A stretch of 64,000 nt of DNA from Nocardioides sp. SYSU D00038 (GCF_016924665.1 NZ_JAFFJT010000010.1:147047-211046), one strand, 5' to 3'; positions 8,010 to 18,025 are shown, numbered from the stretch's first letter. The notes: generated by a model not told the origin, from the sequence alone. Made by a program: numbers and translations.

Positions 8010-9476
8010 GTGCCCCGACGTGACCGATCCCACGACGACCGCGGCCTCGTGGGCCGCCTCGTCGCGCTCGTCGTCGTCCTGGCGCTGTCCGCCGCGGGCG
8101 TGGCGGCGTGGCGGCTCGACCTCGTCGTGCCCTGGTACGAGCACCTCACCGGCGACGACCGCGAGCCGGTCTCGCCCGCCGCGGTCGCGCCGCCCCCCGG
8201 GCTGGACCTGCCGGTCCTGCCGGCGGGCGCGCCGGTGGCCGCGCCCGCCGACGGGCCAGGCCTGGCGCCGGCGAAGGTACGCCGGGCGCTGGCCCCCCAC
8301 CTCGCCGACCCGCGCCTGGGCCCGCACGTGCTGGCGACCGTCGTCGACCTCGAGACCGGGGAGGTCGTCCACGACCGCGGCTCGGGCGCCGCCGTGCCGG
8401 CCTCGACCACCAAGGTCGTGACCGCGGTGGCCGCCCTGGTCGCCCTCGGCCCCGAGCACCGGTTCACGACCCGCGTGGTCGCCGGTGGCGGCAACCGGGT
8501 CGTGCTGGTGGGTGGCGGCGACCCGCTCCTGGGGTCCGCCCCGCCCGACGGCGAGACGGCGTACCCCGCCGAGCGCGCCGACGTGGAGACCCTGGCCCAG
8601 CAGACGGCGGTGTCGCTGCGCGAGCGGGGCCGCACCCGGGTGCGGGTCGGCTACGACGACTCGCTGTTCGCCGGGCCGTCGTTCAACCCCGCGTGGCCGC
8701 CGACCTACCGCGGCGACGTGGTCGCCCCGGTCACCGCGCTCTGGGTCGACGAGGGCCGGCCCGCCGAGGGCTACGGCCGGGTCGAGGACCCCTCGCTGGT
8801 CGCCGCGACGGCGTTCGCCGGGGCGCTCTCGCGGGCCGGGATCGAGGTCGTCGGCGAGCCGCAGCGCGGCGTCGCGGGTGCGGGCGGTGCCGAGCTGGCG
8901 TCGCTGGCGAGCCCGCCGGTGCGCGAGATCGTCGAGCGGGTGCTGCTGGTCAGCGACAACGAGGCCGCCGAGGTGCTGGCCCACCACGTGGGGCTGGCCC
9001 GGGGCCAGGAGGGCAGCTTCGAGGGCGGTGCCGCCGCGACCGAGGCGGTGCTCGCCGAGCTCGGGGTGCCGCAGCAGGGCCTGCGGCTGCGCGACGGCAG
9101 CGGCCTCTCCCGAGAGAACCGGATCAGCCCCGAGGCGCTGGTCGCCGCCCTCGCGGCCGCCACCGCCCCCGACCGGCCCGCGCTCCACTCGGTGCTCGGC
9201 TCGCTGCCGGTCGCCGGCTTCACCGGCTCGCTTGCCTACCGGTTCGACGAGGGCGACCCCGCCGGTCGCGGCAGCGTGCGCGCCAAGACCGGCACCCTCA
9301 CCAACGTCCGCAGCCTCGCCGGCGTGGGCACCGACCGCGACGGCACGCCGTACCTCTTCGTGCTGATGGCCGACCGGATCCGCAAGAAGGACGACGACTA
9401 CGCCCAGCGCGTCCTCGACCGCGCAGCCGGCGCCCTCGGCGCCTGTCGCTGCTCGGTGGCCCCCTCGGCCGGGTGA
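8010..9476 (+). CDS. dacB: D-alanyl-D-alanine carboxypeptidase/endopeptidase (PBP4 family)
   Basis: Periplasm-facing serine peptidase (S13) that trims D-Ala from peptidoglycan stem peptides. A single N-terminal transmembrane anchor (about 13-35) is followed by a Pro-rich spacer. The three penicillin-binding motifs are complete: S132-T-T-K135, S315-D-N and K426-T-G-T. The length of 488 is usual for actinobacterial PBP4. GTG 8010 has AGGAG 6 nt upstream; the longer reading upstream runs across ppa on the other strand and is rejected. It heads the run metalloprotease-tilS-hpt-ftsH, the order found in M. tuberculosis (Rv3627c onward). Confidence 0.92.
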   Translation: MPRRDRSHDDRGLVGRLVALVVVLALSAAGVAAWRLDLVVPWYEHLTGDDREPVSPAAVAPPPGLDLPVLPAGAPVAAPADGPGLAPAKVRRALAPHLADPRLGPHVLATVVDLETGEVVHDRGSGAAVPASTTKVVTAVAALVALGPEHRFTTRVVAGGGNRVVLVGGGDPLLGSAPPDGETAYPAERADVETLAQQTAVSLRERGRTRVRVGYDDSLFAGPSFNPAWPPTYRGDVVAPVTALWVDEGRPAEGYGRVEDPSLVAATAFAGALSRAGIEVVGEPQRGVAGAGGAELASLASPPVREIVERVLLVSDNEAAEVLAHHVGLARGQEGSFEGGAAATEAVLAELGVPQQGLRLRDGSGLSRENRISPEALVAALAAATAPDRPALHSVLGSLPVAGFTGSLAYRFDEGDPAGRGSVRAKTGTLTNVRSLAGVGTDRDGTPYLFVLMADRIRKKDDDYAQRVLDRAAGALGACRCSVAPSAG

Positions 9477-9521
9477 GGAACGACGCCCGCCGCTACTCGG
9501 GCAGCGGGCGCCGGTGACTAC

Positions 9522-9863
9522 CGCTGGTCGAGCAGCGAGCGCCAGCGAGCGTCGTCGAGACCCGGTGAGACGAGAGCCCTCCCGTCCCTACCGGTCGCGC
9601 TCGGGTGCGGGGGTCTCGACGGGCGCTCCTCGCTGGGGCTCGTCGCTGCTCGACCACCGGTGCCTGCGCTGGTCGAGGAAGGACGAAGTCCTGTCTCGAG
9701 ACCCGGTGAGGCGGGAGCCCTCCCGTCCCCACCGGAGGGCGTTCGGGTGCGGGGGTTTCGAGGCTCGCTCCGCTCGCACCTCAACCAGCGCAGTTCCCCC
9801 CCGAGGGCGTTCGGTCGCCTGGGGTTTCGAGACAGTCGCCAGCGCGACCTCCTCGACCAGCGC
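9522..9863. repeat. Modular palindromic repeat cluster, locus B
   Basis: Fills most of the 425-nt gap between dacB and the metalloprotease gene. Unit B1 (9522-9656) has CAGCGAGC-type ends, B2 (9666-9790) has a left end with the hairpin GGACGAAGTCC and a right end of TCGCACC type, and B3 (9791-9863) is a right half only, ending CTCGACCAGCGC. All share the core GAGACCCGGTGAG...GGGAGCCCTCCC...GGAGGGCGTTCGG. Different end types are therefore mixed in one locus. Confidence 0.75.
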
Positions 9864-9889
9864 AGCGCGGCCGCCGAACGGCGGCCGGA

Positions 9890-9895
9890 TAGGTT
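9890..9895 (+). promoter_or_regulatory. Leaderless -10 box (TAGGTT) of the metalloprotease gene
   Basis: TAGGTT, 6 nt, then ATG 9902; it lies directly after repeat cluster B. Confidence 0.5.
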
Positions 9896-9901
9896 CGCAG
9901 C

Positions 9902-10939
9902 ATGAGTGACGACGGGATGGTCGACTGGGACCTGGCGGTCCGGATCGGGTCGCGGCTGGCCGGGGACGGGCCGGTCGTGGGCCGCGAGGAGGCGGACGCC
10001 GCCGTCGCGGAGCTGCGGGCCGGGGCGGAGCGGTCGACCGGTCTCGTCAAGGCGTTCACCGGGCTCGACGCGCCGGCCGGCACGGCGCCGCTGCTGGTCG
10101 TCGACCGGCCCGGCTGGGTGCAGGCGAACGCCGACGCGTTCCGCACCATCCTCGGGCCGATCACCGGCAAGATGACCGAGAAGCGGCCTCCCGGTGCGGT
10201 GGCGCGGGCGATCGGGTCGCGGGTCACCGGGGCGGAGGTCGGGGGCGTGCTGGGCTTTCTGGCCGGCAAGGTGCTCGGCCAGTTCGACCCGTTCCACGAC
10301 CCCCACGGCCGGCTGCTGCTCGTCGCGCCCAACATCGTCCACGTCGAGCGCGAGCTCGGTGCCGACCCGTCCGACTTCCGGCTCTGGGTCTGCCTGCACG
10401 AGGAGACCCACCGGGTGCAGTTCACGGCGGTGCCGTGGATGCGCGGCCACCTCTTCGACGAGATCGGCAGCCTGGCCGACTCGATGGAGCCCACCAACCT
10501 CGTGGAGGAGGGGCTGCCGCGGCTGCTCGAGGCGATCAAGGGCGGGGCCCGCGGTGGCAACCTGCTCGAGCTGGTGGGCACCCCCGAGCAGAAGGCGCTG
10601 CTCGACCGGATGACCGGCGTGATGTCGCTGCTCGAGGGGCACGCCGACGTCGTGATGGACGGCGTCGGCCCGTCCGTCATCCCGAGCGTGGCCGCGATCC
10701 GCAAGAAGTTCACCCAGCGCCGCAAGGGGGTCGGGGTGCTCGACCGGTTCCTGCGCCGGCTGCTGGGTCTCGACGCCAAGATGGCCCAGTACCGCGACGG
10801 CGCGGCGTTCGTGCGCTCGGTCGTCGACAAGGTCGGGATGGAGGAGTTCAACGCCGTCTGGGCCGGTCCCGAGAACCTGCCGACCAAGGCCGAGATCGCC
10901 GCCCCCGACGACTGGGTGCGGCGGGTGCTCACGGCGTGA
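9902..10939 (+). CDS. Zinc-dependent metalloprotease-like protein (DUF2342, F420-associated family)
   Basis: 345-residue cytoplasmic protein with the zinc-binding motif H166-E-E-T-H170 in [19 protein letters not shown] and a distal [11 protein letters not shown] segment that could supply the third ligand. It belongs to the actinobacterial family named coenzyme F420 biosynthesis-associated protein from its phylogenetic pattern; no substrate is known to me. The gene sits between dacB and tilS as Rv3626c does in M. tuberculosis. Its TGA overlaps the tilS GTG by 4 nt (GTGA), so the two are co-translated. Confidence 0.85.
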   Translation: MSDDGMVDWDLAVRIGSRLAGDGPVVGREEADAAVAELRAGAERSTGLVKAFTGLDAPAGTAPLLVVDRPGWVQANADAFRTILGPITGKMTEKRPPGAVARAIGSRVTGAEVGGVLGFLAGKVLGQFDPFHDPHGRLLLVAPNIVHVERELGADPSDFRLWVCLHEETHRVQFTAVPWMRGHLFDEIGSLADSMEPTNLVEEGLPRLLEAIKGGARGGNLLELVGTPEQKALLDRMTGVMSLLEGHADVVMDGVGPSVIPSVAAIRKKFTQRRKGVGVLDRFLRRLLGLDAKMAQYRDGAAFVRSVVDKVGMEEFNAVWAGPENLPTKAEIAAPDDWVRRVLTA

Positions 10940-11931
10940 GCCTGCACCCCTCGGTCGCCGCCGTCCGCCTCGCCGTACGGCGGACGCTGGCCGACCTGGC
11001 CGCCACGGAGCCCGACCGGCCGCGCGCGGTGCTGGTGGCCTGCTCGGGCGGGGCCGACTCGCTGGCCCTGCTGGCGGCCACCGTGTTCGAGGCCCGGACC
11101 GCCGGGGTGCGCGTCGTGGGTGTCACCGTCGACCACGGGCTGCAGGACGGTTCGGCGGAGCACGCCGCCCACGTGGTGGGCCAGATGGCCGGCCTCGGGG
11201 TGGACGAGACCGTGTCGGTGCGCGTGCAGGTGGCCGGGGACGGCGGCACCGAGGCCGCCGCCCGCCGGGCCCGCTACGCCGTGCTCGACGAGGTGGCGGA
11301 GCGGTTCGGCGCCGACGTCGTGCTGCTCGGCCACACCCTCGACGACCAGGCCGAGACCGTGCTGATGGGCCTGGCCCGCGGCTCGGGCGGGCGGTCGATC
11401 GCCGGGATGCGCCGCTCCTTCGACCGCTACCGGCGCCCCCTGCTCGACGTCACCCGGGTCGACACGGTGACCGCCTGCCAGGTCGAGGGCATCGAGTTCT
11501 GGAACGACCCCCACAACGTCGACCCCGCCTACACCCGGGCCCGGGTGCGCAAGCGGGTGCTGCCGGTGCTCGAGGACGAGCTGGGCCCCGGCATCGCCGC
11601 CGCCCTGGCCCGCACCGCCGACCAGCTGCGCCAGGACATGGACCACCTCGACGACCTCGCCGACGCGGCGTACGACGCGCTCGTCGGCCCGCACGGCGTC
11701 GACTCGTTGCGGGCGGCCCGCCAGCCACCGGCCGTGCTCGGCCGGGTGCTGCGCCGGGCGGCGCTGGCGGCGGGCGCGACCGACGCCGAGCTGTTCCGGG
11801 TGCACGTGCAGGCGCTGGTCGACCTGGTCGCCGGGCCGGCCGACCATCGGGTGGCCCAGCTGCCCGGGCACGTGACCGCGTTCCGCGACGGGCACCTGCT
11901 GCGGTTCCGCCGGACCACTGTGCAAGGCTGA
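10936..11931 (+). CDS. tilS: tRNA(Ile)-lysidine synthase
   Basis: N-type PP-loop ATPase that attaches lysine to C34 of tRNA-Ile(CAU), changing its codon from AUG to AUA. The PP-loop S37-G-G-A-D-S42 is followed by the family segment [21 protein letters not shown] and by PLLDVTR and NDPHNVDP, which belong to the catalytic core. The length of 331 is usual for actinobacteria, whose TilS lacks the long C-terminal domain of E. coli. GTG 10936 overlaps the previous stop. Translation of AUA depends on this enzyme although AUA is very rare in such GC-rich genes. Confidence 0.93.
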   Translation: MSLHPSVAAVRLAVRRTLADLAATEPDRPRAVLVACSGGADSLALLAATVFEARTAGVRVVGVTVDHGLQDGSAEHAAHVVGQMAGLGVDETVSVRVQVAGDGGTEAAARRARYAVLDEVAERFGADVVLLGHTLDDQAETVLMGLARGSGGRSIAGMRRSFDRYRRPLLDVTRVDTVTACQVEGIEFWNDPHNVDPAYTRARVRKRVLPVLEDELGPGIAAALARTADQLRQDMDHLDDLADAAYDALVGPHGVDSLRAARQPPAVLGRVLRRAALAAGATDAELFRVHVQALVDLVAGPADHRVAQLPGHVTAFRDGHLLRFRRTTVQG

Positions 11932-11936
11932 CGCCC

Positions 11937-12488
11937 ATGGACTCTGCCCACGTGGAGAACGACCTGGTGAACGTCCTCTTCACCGAGGCCCAGATCCAGG
12001 AGCGGATCGGTGAGCTGGCCGCCCGGATCGAGCACGACTACGAGGGTCAGGACCTGCTGATCGTCGGCGTGCTGCGCGGTGCGGTGATGGTGATGGCCGA
12101 CCTCGCCCGGGCCTTCGCCCGGCACGTCGAGATGGACTGGATGGCGGTCACCTCCTACGGCTCCGGCACCAAGTCGAGCGGCGTCGTGCGGATCCTCAAG
12201 GACCTCGACACCGACATCTCCGGGCGCCACGTCGTGATCGTCGACGAGATCATCGACACCGGCCTCACGCTGTCGTGGCTGACCTCCAACCTGGTCTCGC
12301 GCAACCCCGCGAGCGTCGAGATCGCGACCCTGCTGCGCAAGCCGGAGGCGCTGCAGATGCCGGTCGACGTCAAGTACGTCGGGTGGGACATCCCCAACGA
12401 GTTCGTCGTCGGCTACGGCCTCGACTACCGCGAGCGCTACCGCAACCTGCGCGACATCGGCACCCTGGCGCCCCACGTCTACTCCTGA
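11937..12488 (+). CDS. hpt: Hypoxanthine phosphoribosyltransferase
   Basis: Purine-salvage enzyme joining hypoxanthine or guanine to PRPP to give IMP or GMP. The PRPP-binding loop is [14 protein letters not shown] near residue 100, and the flexible-loop and base-binding segments [10 protein letters not shown] and [19 protein letters not shown] are typical. It has 183 residues. The ATG is 5 nt after the tilS stop with no clear ribosome-binding site of its own, suggesting re-initiation. The order tilS-hpt-ftsH is widely conserved in bacteria. A short GC hairpin (12496-12510) follows the stop. Confidence 0.95.
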   Translation: MDSAHVENDLVNVLFTEAQIQERIGELAARIEHDYEGQDLLIVGVLRGAVMVMADLARAFARHVEMDWMAVTSYGSGTKSSGVVRILKDLDTDISGRHVVIVDEIIDTGLTLSWLTSNLVSRNPASVEIATLLRKPEALQMPVDVKYVGWDIPNEFVVGYGLDYRERYRNLRDIGTLAPHVYS

Positions 12489-12495
12489 CCACCCC

Positions 12496-12510
12496 CGCCG
12501 GCAACCGGCG
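12496..12510 (+). terminator. Small GC hairpin after hpt
   Basis: CGCCGG, loop CAA, CCGGCG. It has no T-run and may be only a partial terminator before ftsH. Confidence 0.35.
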
Positions 12511-12584
12511 CCGGCACCGCGATCACGCCCGCCGCTGGTGCCCCGGGCGGTCGCTGCTGCGAGAATGGTCGTTGCCCGCGACAT

Positions 12585-12590
12585 GTACCG
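12585..12590 (+). promoter_or_regulatory. ftsH: Candidate -10 box (TACCGT) for ftsH
   Basis: TACCGT about 40 nt before the chosen ftsH start, giving a leader of roughly 30 nt. Confidence 0.35.
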
Positions 12591-12626
12591 TCGTGGGTTC
12601 AGACGTGTTGATTGCGAAAGAAGCCT

Positions 12627-14693
12627 GTGAAGCGCTTAGTCAAGGGGCCTTGGCTCTGGATCGTCCTGGCCGTGGTCGGCGTGCTCGTCGCCATGCAGCT
12701 CCTCGCCCCCAACAGCGGTGGCGACGAGATCTCCTCCGACCGGATGCTCGAGTACATCGAGAAGGGCGAGGTCAAGGAGATCACCTTCGTCGACGGAGGT
12801 GACCAGCAGATCAAGGCGGTCCTCGACGACGACGTCGACCGCTCCGACAAGGAGGTCACCTCCTACTGGCTGGCCGGCACCCAGCGCGACATCGTCAACG
12901 CGGTGCAGGAGCAGGTCGACGAGGGCACGATCGAGAAGTACACGACCGACGTGCCCCAGCCCAGCTTCCTGGGCTCGCTGCTCATCACGCTGCTGCCGAT
13001 CATCCTCATCGTCGGGCTCTTCCTGTTCCTGATGAACAACATGCAGGGCGGCGGCCGCGGGGTCATGCAGTTCGCCAAGTCCAAGGCGAAGCTGATCTCC
13101 AAGGACATGCCGAAGACGACGTTCGCCGACGTCGCCGGCTGCGAGGAGGCCATCGAGGAGCTCGGCGAGATCAAAGAGTTCCTCCAGGAGCCCGCCAAGT
13201 TCCAGGCCGTCGGCGCCAAGATCCCCAAGGGCGTGCTGCTCTACGGCCCGCCCGGCACCGGCAAGACGCTGCTCGCGCGCGCCGTCGCGGGCGAGGCCGG
13301 CGTCCCGTTCTACTCCATCTCCGGCTCGGACTTCGTGGAGATGTTCGTCGGCGTGGGCGCCTCACGGGTCCGCGACCTGTTCGAGCAGGCCAAGGAGAAC
13401 GCCCCGGCCATCGTCTTCATCGACGAGATCGACGCCGTCGGCCGCCACCGGGGCGCCGGCATGGGCGGCGGGCACGACGAGCGCGAGCAGACGCTCAACC
13501 AGCTGCTGGTCGAGATGGACGGCTTCGACGTGCGCGGCGGGGTCATCCTGATCGCCGCCACCAACCGGCCCGACGTGCTCGACCCGGCGCTGCTGAGGCC
13601 CGGCCGCTTCGACCGGCAGATCCAGGTCGACGCCCCCGACCTGGCCGGTCGCCACGAGATCCTCAAGGTCCACTCGCGGGGCAAGCCGATGTCGACCGAC
13701 ATCGACCTGCTCGCCGTGGCCCGCCGTACCCCCGGGTTCACCGGCGCCGACCTCGCCAACGTGCTCAACGAGGCCGCGCTGCTCACCGCGCGCGGCAACG
13801 AGAAGCTGATCACCAACTCCTCGCTCGACGAGGCCATCGACCGGGTGATCGCCGGTCCGCAGCGGCGCACCCGCCTGATGAGCGAGAAGGAGCTGCTCAT
13901 CACGGCCTACCACGAGGGCGGCCACGCCCTCGTCGCGGCGGCCCTGCCGGGCACCGACCCGGTGCACAAGATCACGATCCTGCCGCGCGGCCGGGCGCTG
14001 GGCTACACGATGGTGCTGCCCGACGAGGACAAGTACTCCCAGACCCGCGCCGAGATGCTCGACAAGCTCGCCTACATGCTGGGCGGCCGGGCGGCCGAGG
14101 AGATGGTCTTCCACGACCCCACCACCGGCGCCGGCAACGACATCGAGAAGGCCACCAGCCTCGCCCGCGCGATGGTCACCCAGTACGGCATGACCGAGCG
14201 GCTGGGCGCGATCAAGCTCGGCGACTCCACCTCCGAGCCGTTCCTCGGCCGTGACATGGGCCACCAGCGCAACTACTCCGAGGACGTCGCCGCGATCATC
14301 GACGACGAGACGAAGAAGTTCCTCGCGGTGGCCCACCAGGAGGCGTTCGACATCCTGGAGGAGAACCGCGACGTCCTCGACGCGCTGGTGCTCGAGCTGC
14401 TCGACAAGGAGACGCTCGACAAGGAGCAGGTCGCCCGGATCTTCGAGCCGCTGCGCCGGCGTCCCGAGCGGCCGGCGTGGACGGGCTCGCCCGACCGCAC
14501 GCCCTCGGCCATCCCCCCGATCGAGATCCCGCAGGCGATCCGCGACCGGGCGGCCGCCAACGGCGCCGCCACCGCGCAGGCCGGGGCGATCCTGACCCCG
14601 CCCGGGTCGGGCGGCGACGTCCACGACCCCGAGCTCGGCGGCGGCCAGGTCCCGCCGACCCCGCCCTCCCCGGGCGGCGCCGGACCCACCTGA
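12627..14693 (+). CDS. ftsH: ATP-dependent membrane zinc protease FtsH
   Basis: Hexameric AAA+ protease in the inner membrane that removes misassembled membrane proteins and some regulators. Two transmembrane helices (about 8-26 and 112-132) flank an extracytoplasmic domain. The AAA Walker A GPPGTGKT is at 207, Walker B reads [11 protein letters not shown], the second region of homology is near [12 protein letters not shown], and the zinc site is H429-E-G-G-H433. A Pro/Gly-rich tail of about 90 residues is typical of actinobacteria. GTG 12627 (688 aa, reading [10 protein letters not shown]) matches family N-termini; TTG 12612 would add five residues. folE follows 4 nt downstream. Confidence 0.95.
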   Translation: MKRLVKGPWLWIVLAVVGVLVAMQLLAPNSGGDEISSDRMLEYIEKGEVKEITFVDGGDQQIKAVLDDDVDRSDKEVTSYWLAGTQRDIVNAVQEQVDEGTIEKYTTDVPQPSFLGSLLITLLPIILIVGLFLFLMNNMQGGGRGVMQFAKSKAKLISKDMPKTTFADVAGCEEAIEELGEIKEFLQEPAKFQAVGAKIPKGVLLYGPPGTGKTLLARAVAGEAGVPFYSISGSDFVEMFVGVGASRVRDLFEQAKENAPAIVFIDEIDAVGRHRGAGMGGGHDEREQTLNQLLVEMDGFDVRGGVILIAATNRPDVLDPALLRPGRFDRQIQVDAPDLAGRHEILKVHSRGKPMSTDIDLLAVARRTPGFTGADLANVLNEAALLTARGNEKLITNSSLDEAIDRVIAGPQRRTRLMSEKELLITAYHEGGHALVAAALPGTDPVHKITILPRGRALGYTMVLPDEDKYSQTRAEMLDKLAYMLGGRAAEEMVFHDPTTGAGNDIEKATSLARAMVTQYGMTERLGAIKLGDSTSEPFLGRDMGHQRNYSEDVAAIIDDETKKFLAVAHQEAFDILEENRDVLDALVLELLDKETLDKEQVARIFEPLRRRPERPAWTGSPDRTPSAIPPIEIPQAIRDRAAANGAATAQAGAILTPPGSGGDVHDPELGGGQVPPTPPSPGGAGPT

Positions 14694-14697
14694 GCCG

Positions 14698-15315
14698 ATG
14701 ACCGACCCCATCGACCGCATCGAGCGGCGGCCCGAGGACGTGCCCGCCTTCGACCAGCCGCGCGCCGAGGCCGCCGTACGCGAGCTCCTCGCCGCCATCG
14801 GTGAGGACCCCGACCGCGAGGGCCTGGTCGACACCCCGGCCCGGGTCGCCCGGGCGTACGCCGAGCTCACGGTGGGGCTCCGGATGGCCCCCGAGGACGT
14901 GCTCACCACGACCTTCGACCTCGGCCACGACGAGCTGGTGCTGGTGCGCGACATCGAGCTGTGGTCGATGTGCGAGCACCACCTGGTGCCGTTCACCGGC
15001 GTCGCCCACGTCGGCTACATCCCCGCGACCACCGGCAAGATCACCGGCCTCAGCAAGCTCGCGCGGCTGGTCGACGTCTACGCCAAGCGCCCGCAGGTGC
15101 AGGAGCGGCTGACCACCCAGGTGGCCGACGCGCTGATGCGGCTGCTCGAGGCCCGCGGCGTGATCGTGGTGATCGAGGCCGAGCACCTGTGCATGACCAT
15201 GCGCGGGGTGAAGAAGCGCGGAGCCCGCACCATCACCTCCGCCGTGCGCGGCACGATGCGCTCCAACGCCGCCACCCGCAGCGAGGCGATGGCGCTGATC
15301 CGCGGCACGCACTGA
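14698..15315 (+). CDS. folE: GTP cyclohydrolase I
   Basis: First enzyme of folate/tetrahydropterin synthesis, turning GTP into 7,8-dihydroneopterin triphosphate; a decamer with one zinc per subunit. The zinc ligands are visible as C92 and H95 in MCEHHLVPF and C165 in HLCMTMRGV. It has 205 residues. The ATG is 4 nt after the ftsH stop. The rest of the folate pathway (folP-folB-folK) lies 1.8 kb downstream, separated by a tandem repeat, a methyltransferase and a sulfotransferase. In M. tuberculosis folE and folP are adjacent, so these appear inserted here. Confidence 0.95.
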   Translation: MTDPIDRIERRPEDVPAFDQPRAEAAVRELLAAIGEDPDREGLVDTPARVARAYAELTVGLRMAPEDVLTTTFDLGHDELVLVRDIELWSMCEHHLVPFTGVAHVGYIPATTGKITGLSKLARLVDVYAKRPQVQERLTTQVADALMRLLEARGVIVVIEAEHLCMTMRGVKKRGARTITSAVRGTMRSNAATRSEAMALIRGTH

Positions 15316-15320
15316 CGCAG

Positions 15321-15612
15321 GCGCAGGGGTGGCGGTGTGTCAGCCGCCGTTTGGTGGTGTCGTTGCGGGGTGTGCTCACCGCTGCCTGGGGTGGCGCAGG
15401 GGTGGCGGTGTGTCAGCCGCCGTTTGGTGGTGTCGTTGCGGGGTGTGCTCACCGCTGCCTGGGGTGGCGCCGGGGTGGCGGTGAGCCAGCCGCCGTTCGA
15501 GCGTGCCGTTCCGAGGCCTGCTCACCGCCGCCCGGGGCGGCGCCGGGGCAGCGGTGCGCCAACCGCCGTCCGGTGGCGCCGGAGCGAGGGCTCCTCACCG
15601 CCGCCCGGCCAC
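15321..15612 (+). repeat. 73-bp tandem repeat, four copies
   Basis: Units begin at 15321, 15394, 15467 and 15540, each with GCGCAGGGG or GCGCCGGGG. Units 1 and 2 are almost identical; 3 and 4 are diverged. Units 1-3 contain a hairpin GGCGG-8 nt-CCGCC, replaced in unit 4 by GCGGT-6 nt-ACCGC. A longer CACCGC...GCGGTG pairing spans the unit borders. Because 73 is not a multiple of 3, the array is not a protein repeat. It fills the 310-nt gap after folE. Confidence 0.85.
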
Positions 15613-15618
15613 TAGGCT
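15613..15618 (+). promoter_or_regulatory. Leaderless -10 box (TAGGCT) of the methyltransferase gene
   Basis: TAGGCT, 7 nt, then GTG 15626; it starts at the first base after the 73-bp array. Confidence 0.5.
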
Positions 15619-15625
15619 CGGCCGG

Positions 15626-16426
15626 GTGACCAGACCCGACGCCTTCGACGACCTGGCCCGGGCCCACCCGTGGCCCGCCGAGCCGCCGCACCCGGGGGTG
15701 GCGCCGGTCGGCAGACCCGCCCGCGGCTTCGAGCTCATCGCACGGGCGCTGGCGGCGTCCGAGACCCCCGCGCCCGTCGTGCTCGAGATCGGCGCGGAGT
15801 TCGGCGGGAGCACCCGGCGGTTCCTCGGGATCGAGGGCACCCGCGTGGTCTCGGTCGACCCGTGGCCGGACTGGTACAGCTACCGCGGCTGGGACACCCT
15901 CCAGTCGTTCCGCGACCAACCGGACGCCTTCTACGAGCTGTTCCTCACCTTCAACTTCGAGCACCGCGACCGGCTGGTGCCGATCCGGCGCCCCTCGCCC
16001 GAGGGACTGATCGAGGTCCACGACGCCGGCCTCGACGTCGACCTGGTCTACATCGACGGCGACCACCGCTTCGACGCCGTGATCCGCGACCTCGACGTGT
16101 GCCACGCGCTGTTCCCCGGCGCGATGCTCACCGGCGACGACTGGGAGTTCACCGCCGGGGCGAAGAAGTACGAGGGGCTCGTCCACCCCACCCGGCTGGC
16201 CGTCCAGCGCTGGGCGCAGTTCCGCGACCACCACGTCGAGCACGAGGCCAACACCTGGCTGATCGACCCGGCGCGGCCGTTCAACCTGGAGAAGCTGGTG
16301 CCGTCGTACGACGTCGCGCGGCCCCGACCCCGGCGGAAGACGCCGCCTCCCCCGCCCCCACGCCCGGCCTGGCGGGTGCTGGCCGGCGGTGCGCGCCGCC
16401 GCCTGCGCCGGCTCGCCGGCCGCTGA
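15626..16426 (+). CDS. Class I SAM-dependent methyltransferase (Methyltransf_24 type)
   Basis: 266-residue methyltransferase. The SAM loop is VLEIGAEFGGSTRRFL near residue 53, then VVSVDPWPDWYSY, and the metal/acceptor-side motif VDLVYIDGDHRFDAVIRDLDV near 140, with DDW at about 173. This D-G-D-H pattern is common in sugar O-methyltransferases and TylF/cephalosporin-hydroxylase-like families. The last 35 residues are Pro/Arg-rich and probably disordered. A sulfotransferase follows 33 nt downstream, so the pair may decorate the same glycan or lipid. Acceptor unknown. Confidence 0.72.
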   Translation: MTRPDAFDDLARAHPWPAEPPHPGVAPVGRPARGFELIARALAASETPAPVVLEIGAEFGGSTRRFLGIEGTRVVSVDPWPDWYSYRGWDTLQSFRDQPDAFYELFLTFNFEHRDRLVPIRRPSPEGLIEVHDAGLDVDLVYIDGDHRFDAVIRDLDVCHALFPGAMLTGDDWEFTAGAKKYEGLVHPTRLAVQRWAQFRDHHVEHEANTWLIDPARPFNLEKLVPSYDVARPRPRRKTPPPPPPRPAWRVLAGGARRRLRRLAGR

Positions 16427-16459
16427 CCGACCACCTCACGCCCCAGGAGTGCGCCGCCA

Positions 16460-17107
16460 GTGATCCTGTCCCGCCAGCACGGCTTCATCTTCATGAAGAC
16501 GCTGAAGACCGCCGGCACCAGCGTCGAGATCGCGCTGTCGCGGGTCTGCGGGCCCGAGGACGTGATCACCCCGCTGCCGGCCGAGGACGAGGTGCTGCGC
16601 CGCGAGCGCGGCGGTCGACCGCCGCAGAACTACGAGTCGCCGCCGCTGCCGCACCGGGTGACCGAGCACATCCGGGCCGGCAAGCTGCGCCGGATCATCG
16701 GCTGGCAGGAGTGGTCGTCGCACTACCGGTTCGCCATCGAGCGCAACCCGTGGGACGCCGTGGTGTCGCTGTACTTCTGGGTGACCCGCAACCTCGACGA
16801 CCCGCCCACCTTCGAGGAGTACCTCGCCGGGCCGCGGCCCGAGACCCTGGCCGTGCGCAACTTCCAGATGTACCACTTCGAGGGCAAGGTCGCGGTCGAC
16901 CGGGTGCTCCGCTACGAGCACCTGGCCGACGACCTGGCCGAGGTGTGGCACCACCTGGGCCTTCCCGGCGAGCCCGACCTGCCGCGGGCCAAGGGCGGGG
17001 CCCGACCGGCGGGGGCCGACTACCGACGGTTCTACACCGAGGAGTCCGCAGCCCGGGTGGCCGAGCTGTTCGCCCAGCCGATCCAGGAGATGGGCTACTC
17101 GTTCTGA
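16460..17107 (+). CDS. Sulfotransferase family 2-like protein
   Basis: 215-residue protein predicted to move sulfate from PAPS to a sugar or lipid hydroxyl. The 5'-phosphosulfate loop is HGFIFMKTLKTAGTSVEIAL at the N-terminus. The 3'-phosphate-binding segment is FAIERNPWDAVVSLYFW (R and S in family positions) near residue 92, and VLRYEHLADDL lies near 153. No signal peptide is seen, so it acts in the cytoplasm. It is probably transcribed with the preceding methyltransferase. It could instead be a sulfotransferase-fold protein without PAPS activity. Confidence 0.72.
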   Translation: MILSRQHGFIFMKTLKTAGTSVEIALSRVCGPEDVITPLPAEDEVLRRERGGRPPQNYESPPLPHRVTEHIRAGKLRRIIGWQEWSSHYRFAIERNPWDAVVSLYFWVTRNLDDPPTFEEYLAGPRPETLAVRNFQMYHFEGKVAVDRVLRYEHLADDLAEVWHHLGLPGEPDLPRAKGGARPAGADYRRFYTEESAARVAELFAQPIQEMGYSF

Positions 17108-17139
17108 GCCACCCCGACGCGGGCCCCCGGGCGGCCCGA

Positions 17140-17145
17140 TAGGTT
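17140..17145 (+). promoter_or_regulatory. folP: Leaderless -10 box (TAGGTT) of folP
   Basis: TAGGTT, 7 nt, then GTG 17153. This decides the folP start: the in-frame TTG at 17144 lies inside the -10 box itself. Confidence 0.55.
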
Positions 17146-17152
17146 GCCGCAC

Positions 17153-18025
17153 GTGACCTCGACGGCGTCGCTCCTGGAGCCCCGGGCCCGCCCGCGGGTG
17201 ATGGGGGTCGTCAACGTCACGCCCGACTCCTTCTCCGACGGCGGCCGGTTCACCAGCCCCGAGGCCGCGATCGCCCACGGCCGCCGGCTGCTGGCCGACG
17301 GCGCCGACCTGATCGACATCGGCGGCGAGTCGACCCGCCCGGGCGCGACCCGGCCACTGGTGGCCGAGGAGCTGGCCCGCGTCGTACCCGTGATCGAGGC
17401 GCTCGCCGCCGAGGGGGCGGTGGTGTCGGTCGACACCATGCGCGCGGAGGTCGCCCGGGCCGCCATCGACGTGGGGGCCCGGATCGTCAACGACGTCTCC
17501 GGTGGGCTGGCCGACCCCGAGGTGCTCGACGTGGTGGCGGCCGCCGACGTCGTCTACGTCGCGATGCACTGGCGGGCCCACTCCGACCGGATGACCGACT
17601 TCGCCTCCTACGACGGGCCGGGCGGCGTGGTCGCCGCCGTGCGCGACGAGCTGGGGGCACGGCTGGACGCCGTGCGCGCGGCCGGCGTCGACGAGCGCCG
17701 GGTGGTCCTCGACCCCGGGCTGGGCTTCGCCAAGCGCGGCGAGCACAACTGGGCGCTGCTGGCCTCCCTCGACGCGCTCGACGTCCTGGGCCGACCGCTG
17801 CTGGTGGGGGCCAGCCGCAAGTCGTTCCTCGGCACCCTGCTGGCCGGCCCCGACGGCGCCCCGCGGCCCGTCGACGAGCGCGAGGCGGCCAACACCGCCG
17901 TCACGACGCTGTGCGCCCGGGCCGGGGTGTGGGGCCTGCGGGTGCACGACGTACGGTCCTGTCGCGACGCGCTCGCGGTGGTCGAGGCGCTGTCGCGGGA
18001 ACCGGACCGGGAGGAGGACCGATGA
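17153..18025 (+). CDS. folP: Dihydropteroate synthase
   Basis: Condenses p-aminobenzoate with dihydropterin pyrophosphate; target of sulfonamides. TIM-barrel hallmarks are all readable: MGVVNVTPDSFSDGG at about 15, LIDIGGESTRPGA near 55, IVNDVSGG near 112, and VGASRKSFLGTLL near 218, where the Ser-Arg-Lys contacts pterin. It has 290 residues. GTG 17153 is chosen because a -10 box sits 7 nt upstream. Its stop overlaps folB by 4 nt (ATGA), and folB-folK-DUF3180 follow with overlaps, so the four form one translationally coupled unit. Confidence 0.95.
   Translation: MTSTASLLEPRARPRVMGVVNVTPDSFSDGGRFTSPEAAIAHGRRLLADGADLIDIGGESTRPGATRPLVAEELARVVPVIEALAAEGAVVSVDTMRAEVARAAIDVGARIVNDVSGGLADPEVLDVVAAADVVYVAMHWRAHSDRMTDFASYDGPGGVVAAVRDELGARLDAVRAAGVDERRVVLDPGLGFAKRGEHNWALLASLDALDVLGRPLLVGASRKSFLGTLLAGPDGAPRPVDEREAANTAVTTLCARAGVWGLRVHDVRSCRDALAVVEALSREPDREEDR

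Noticed and set aside
15321..15612. CRISPR array
   Set aside because: The 73-nt units are contiguous with no unique spacers and no cas genes are near.
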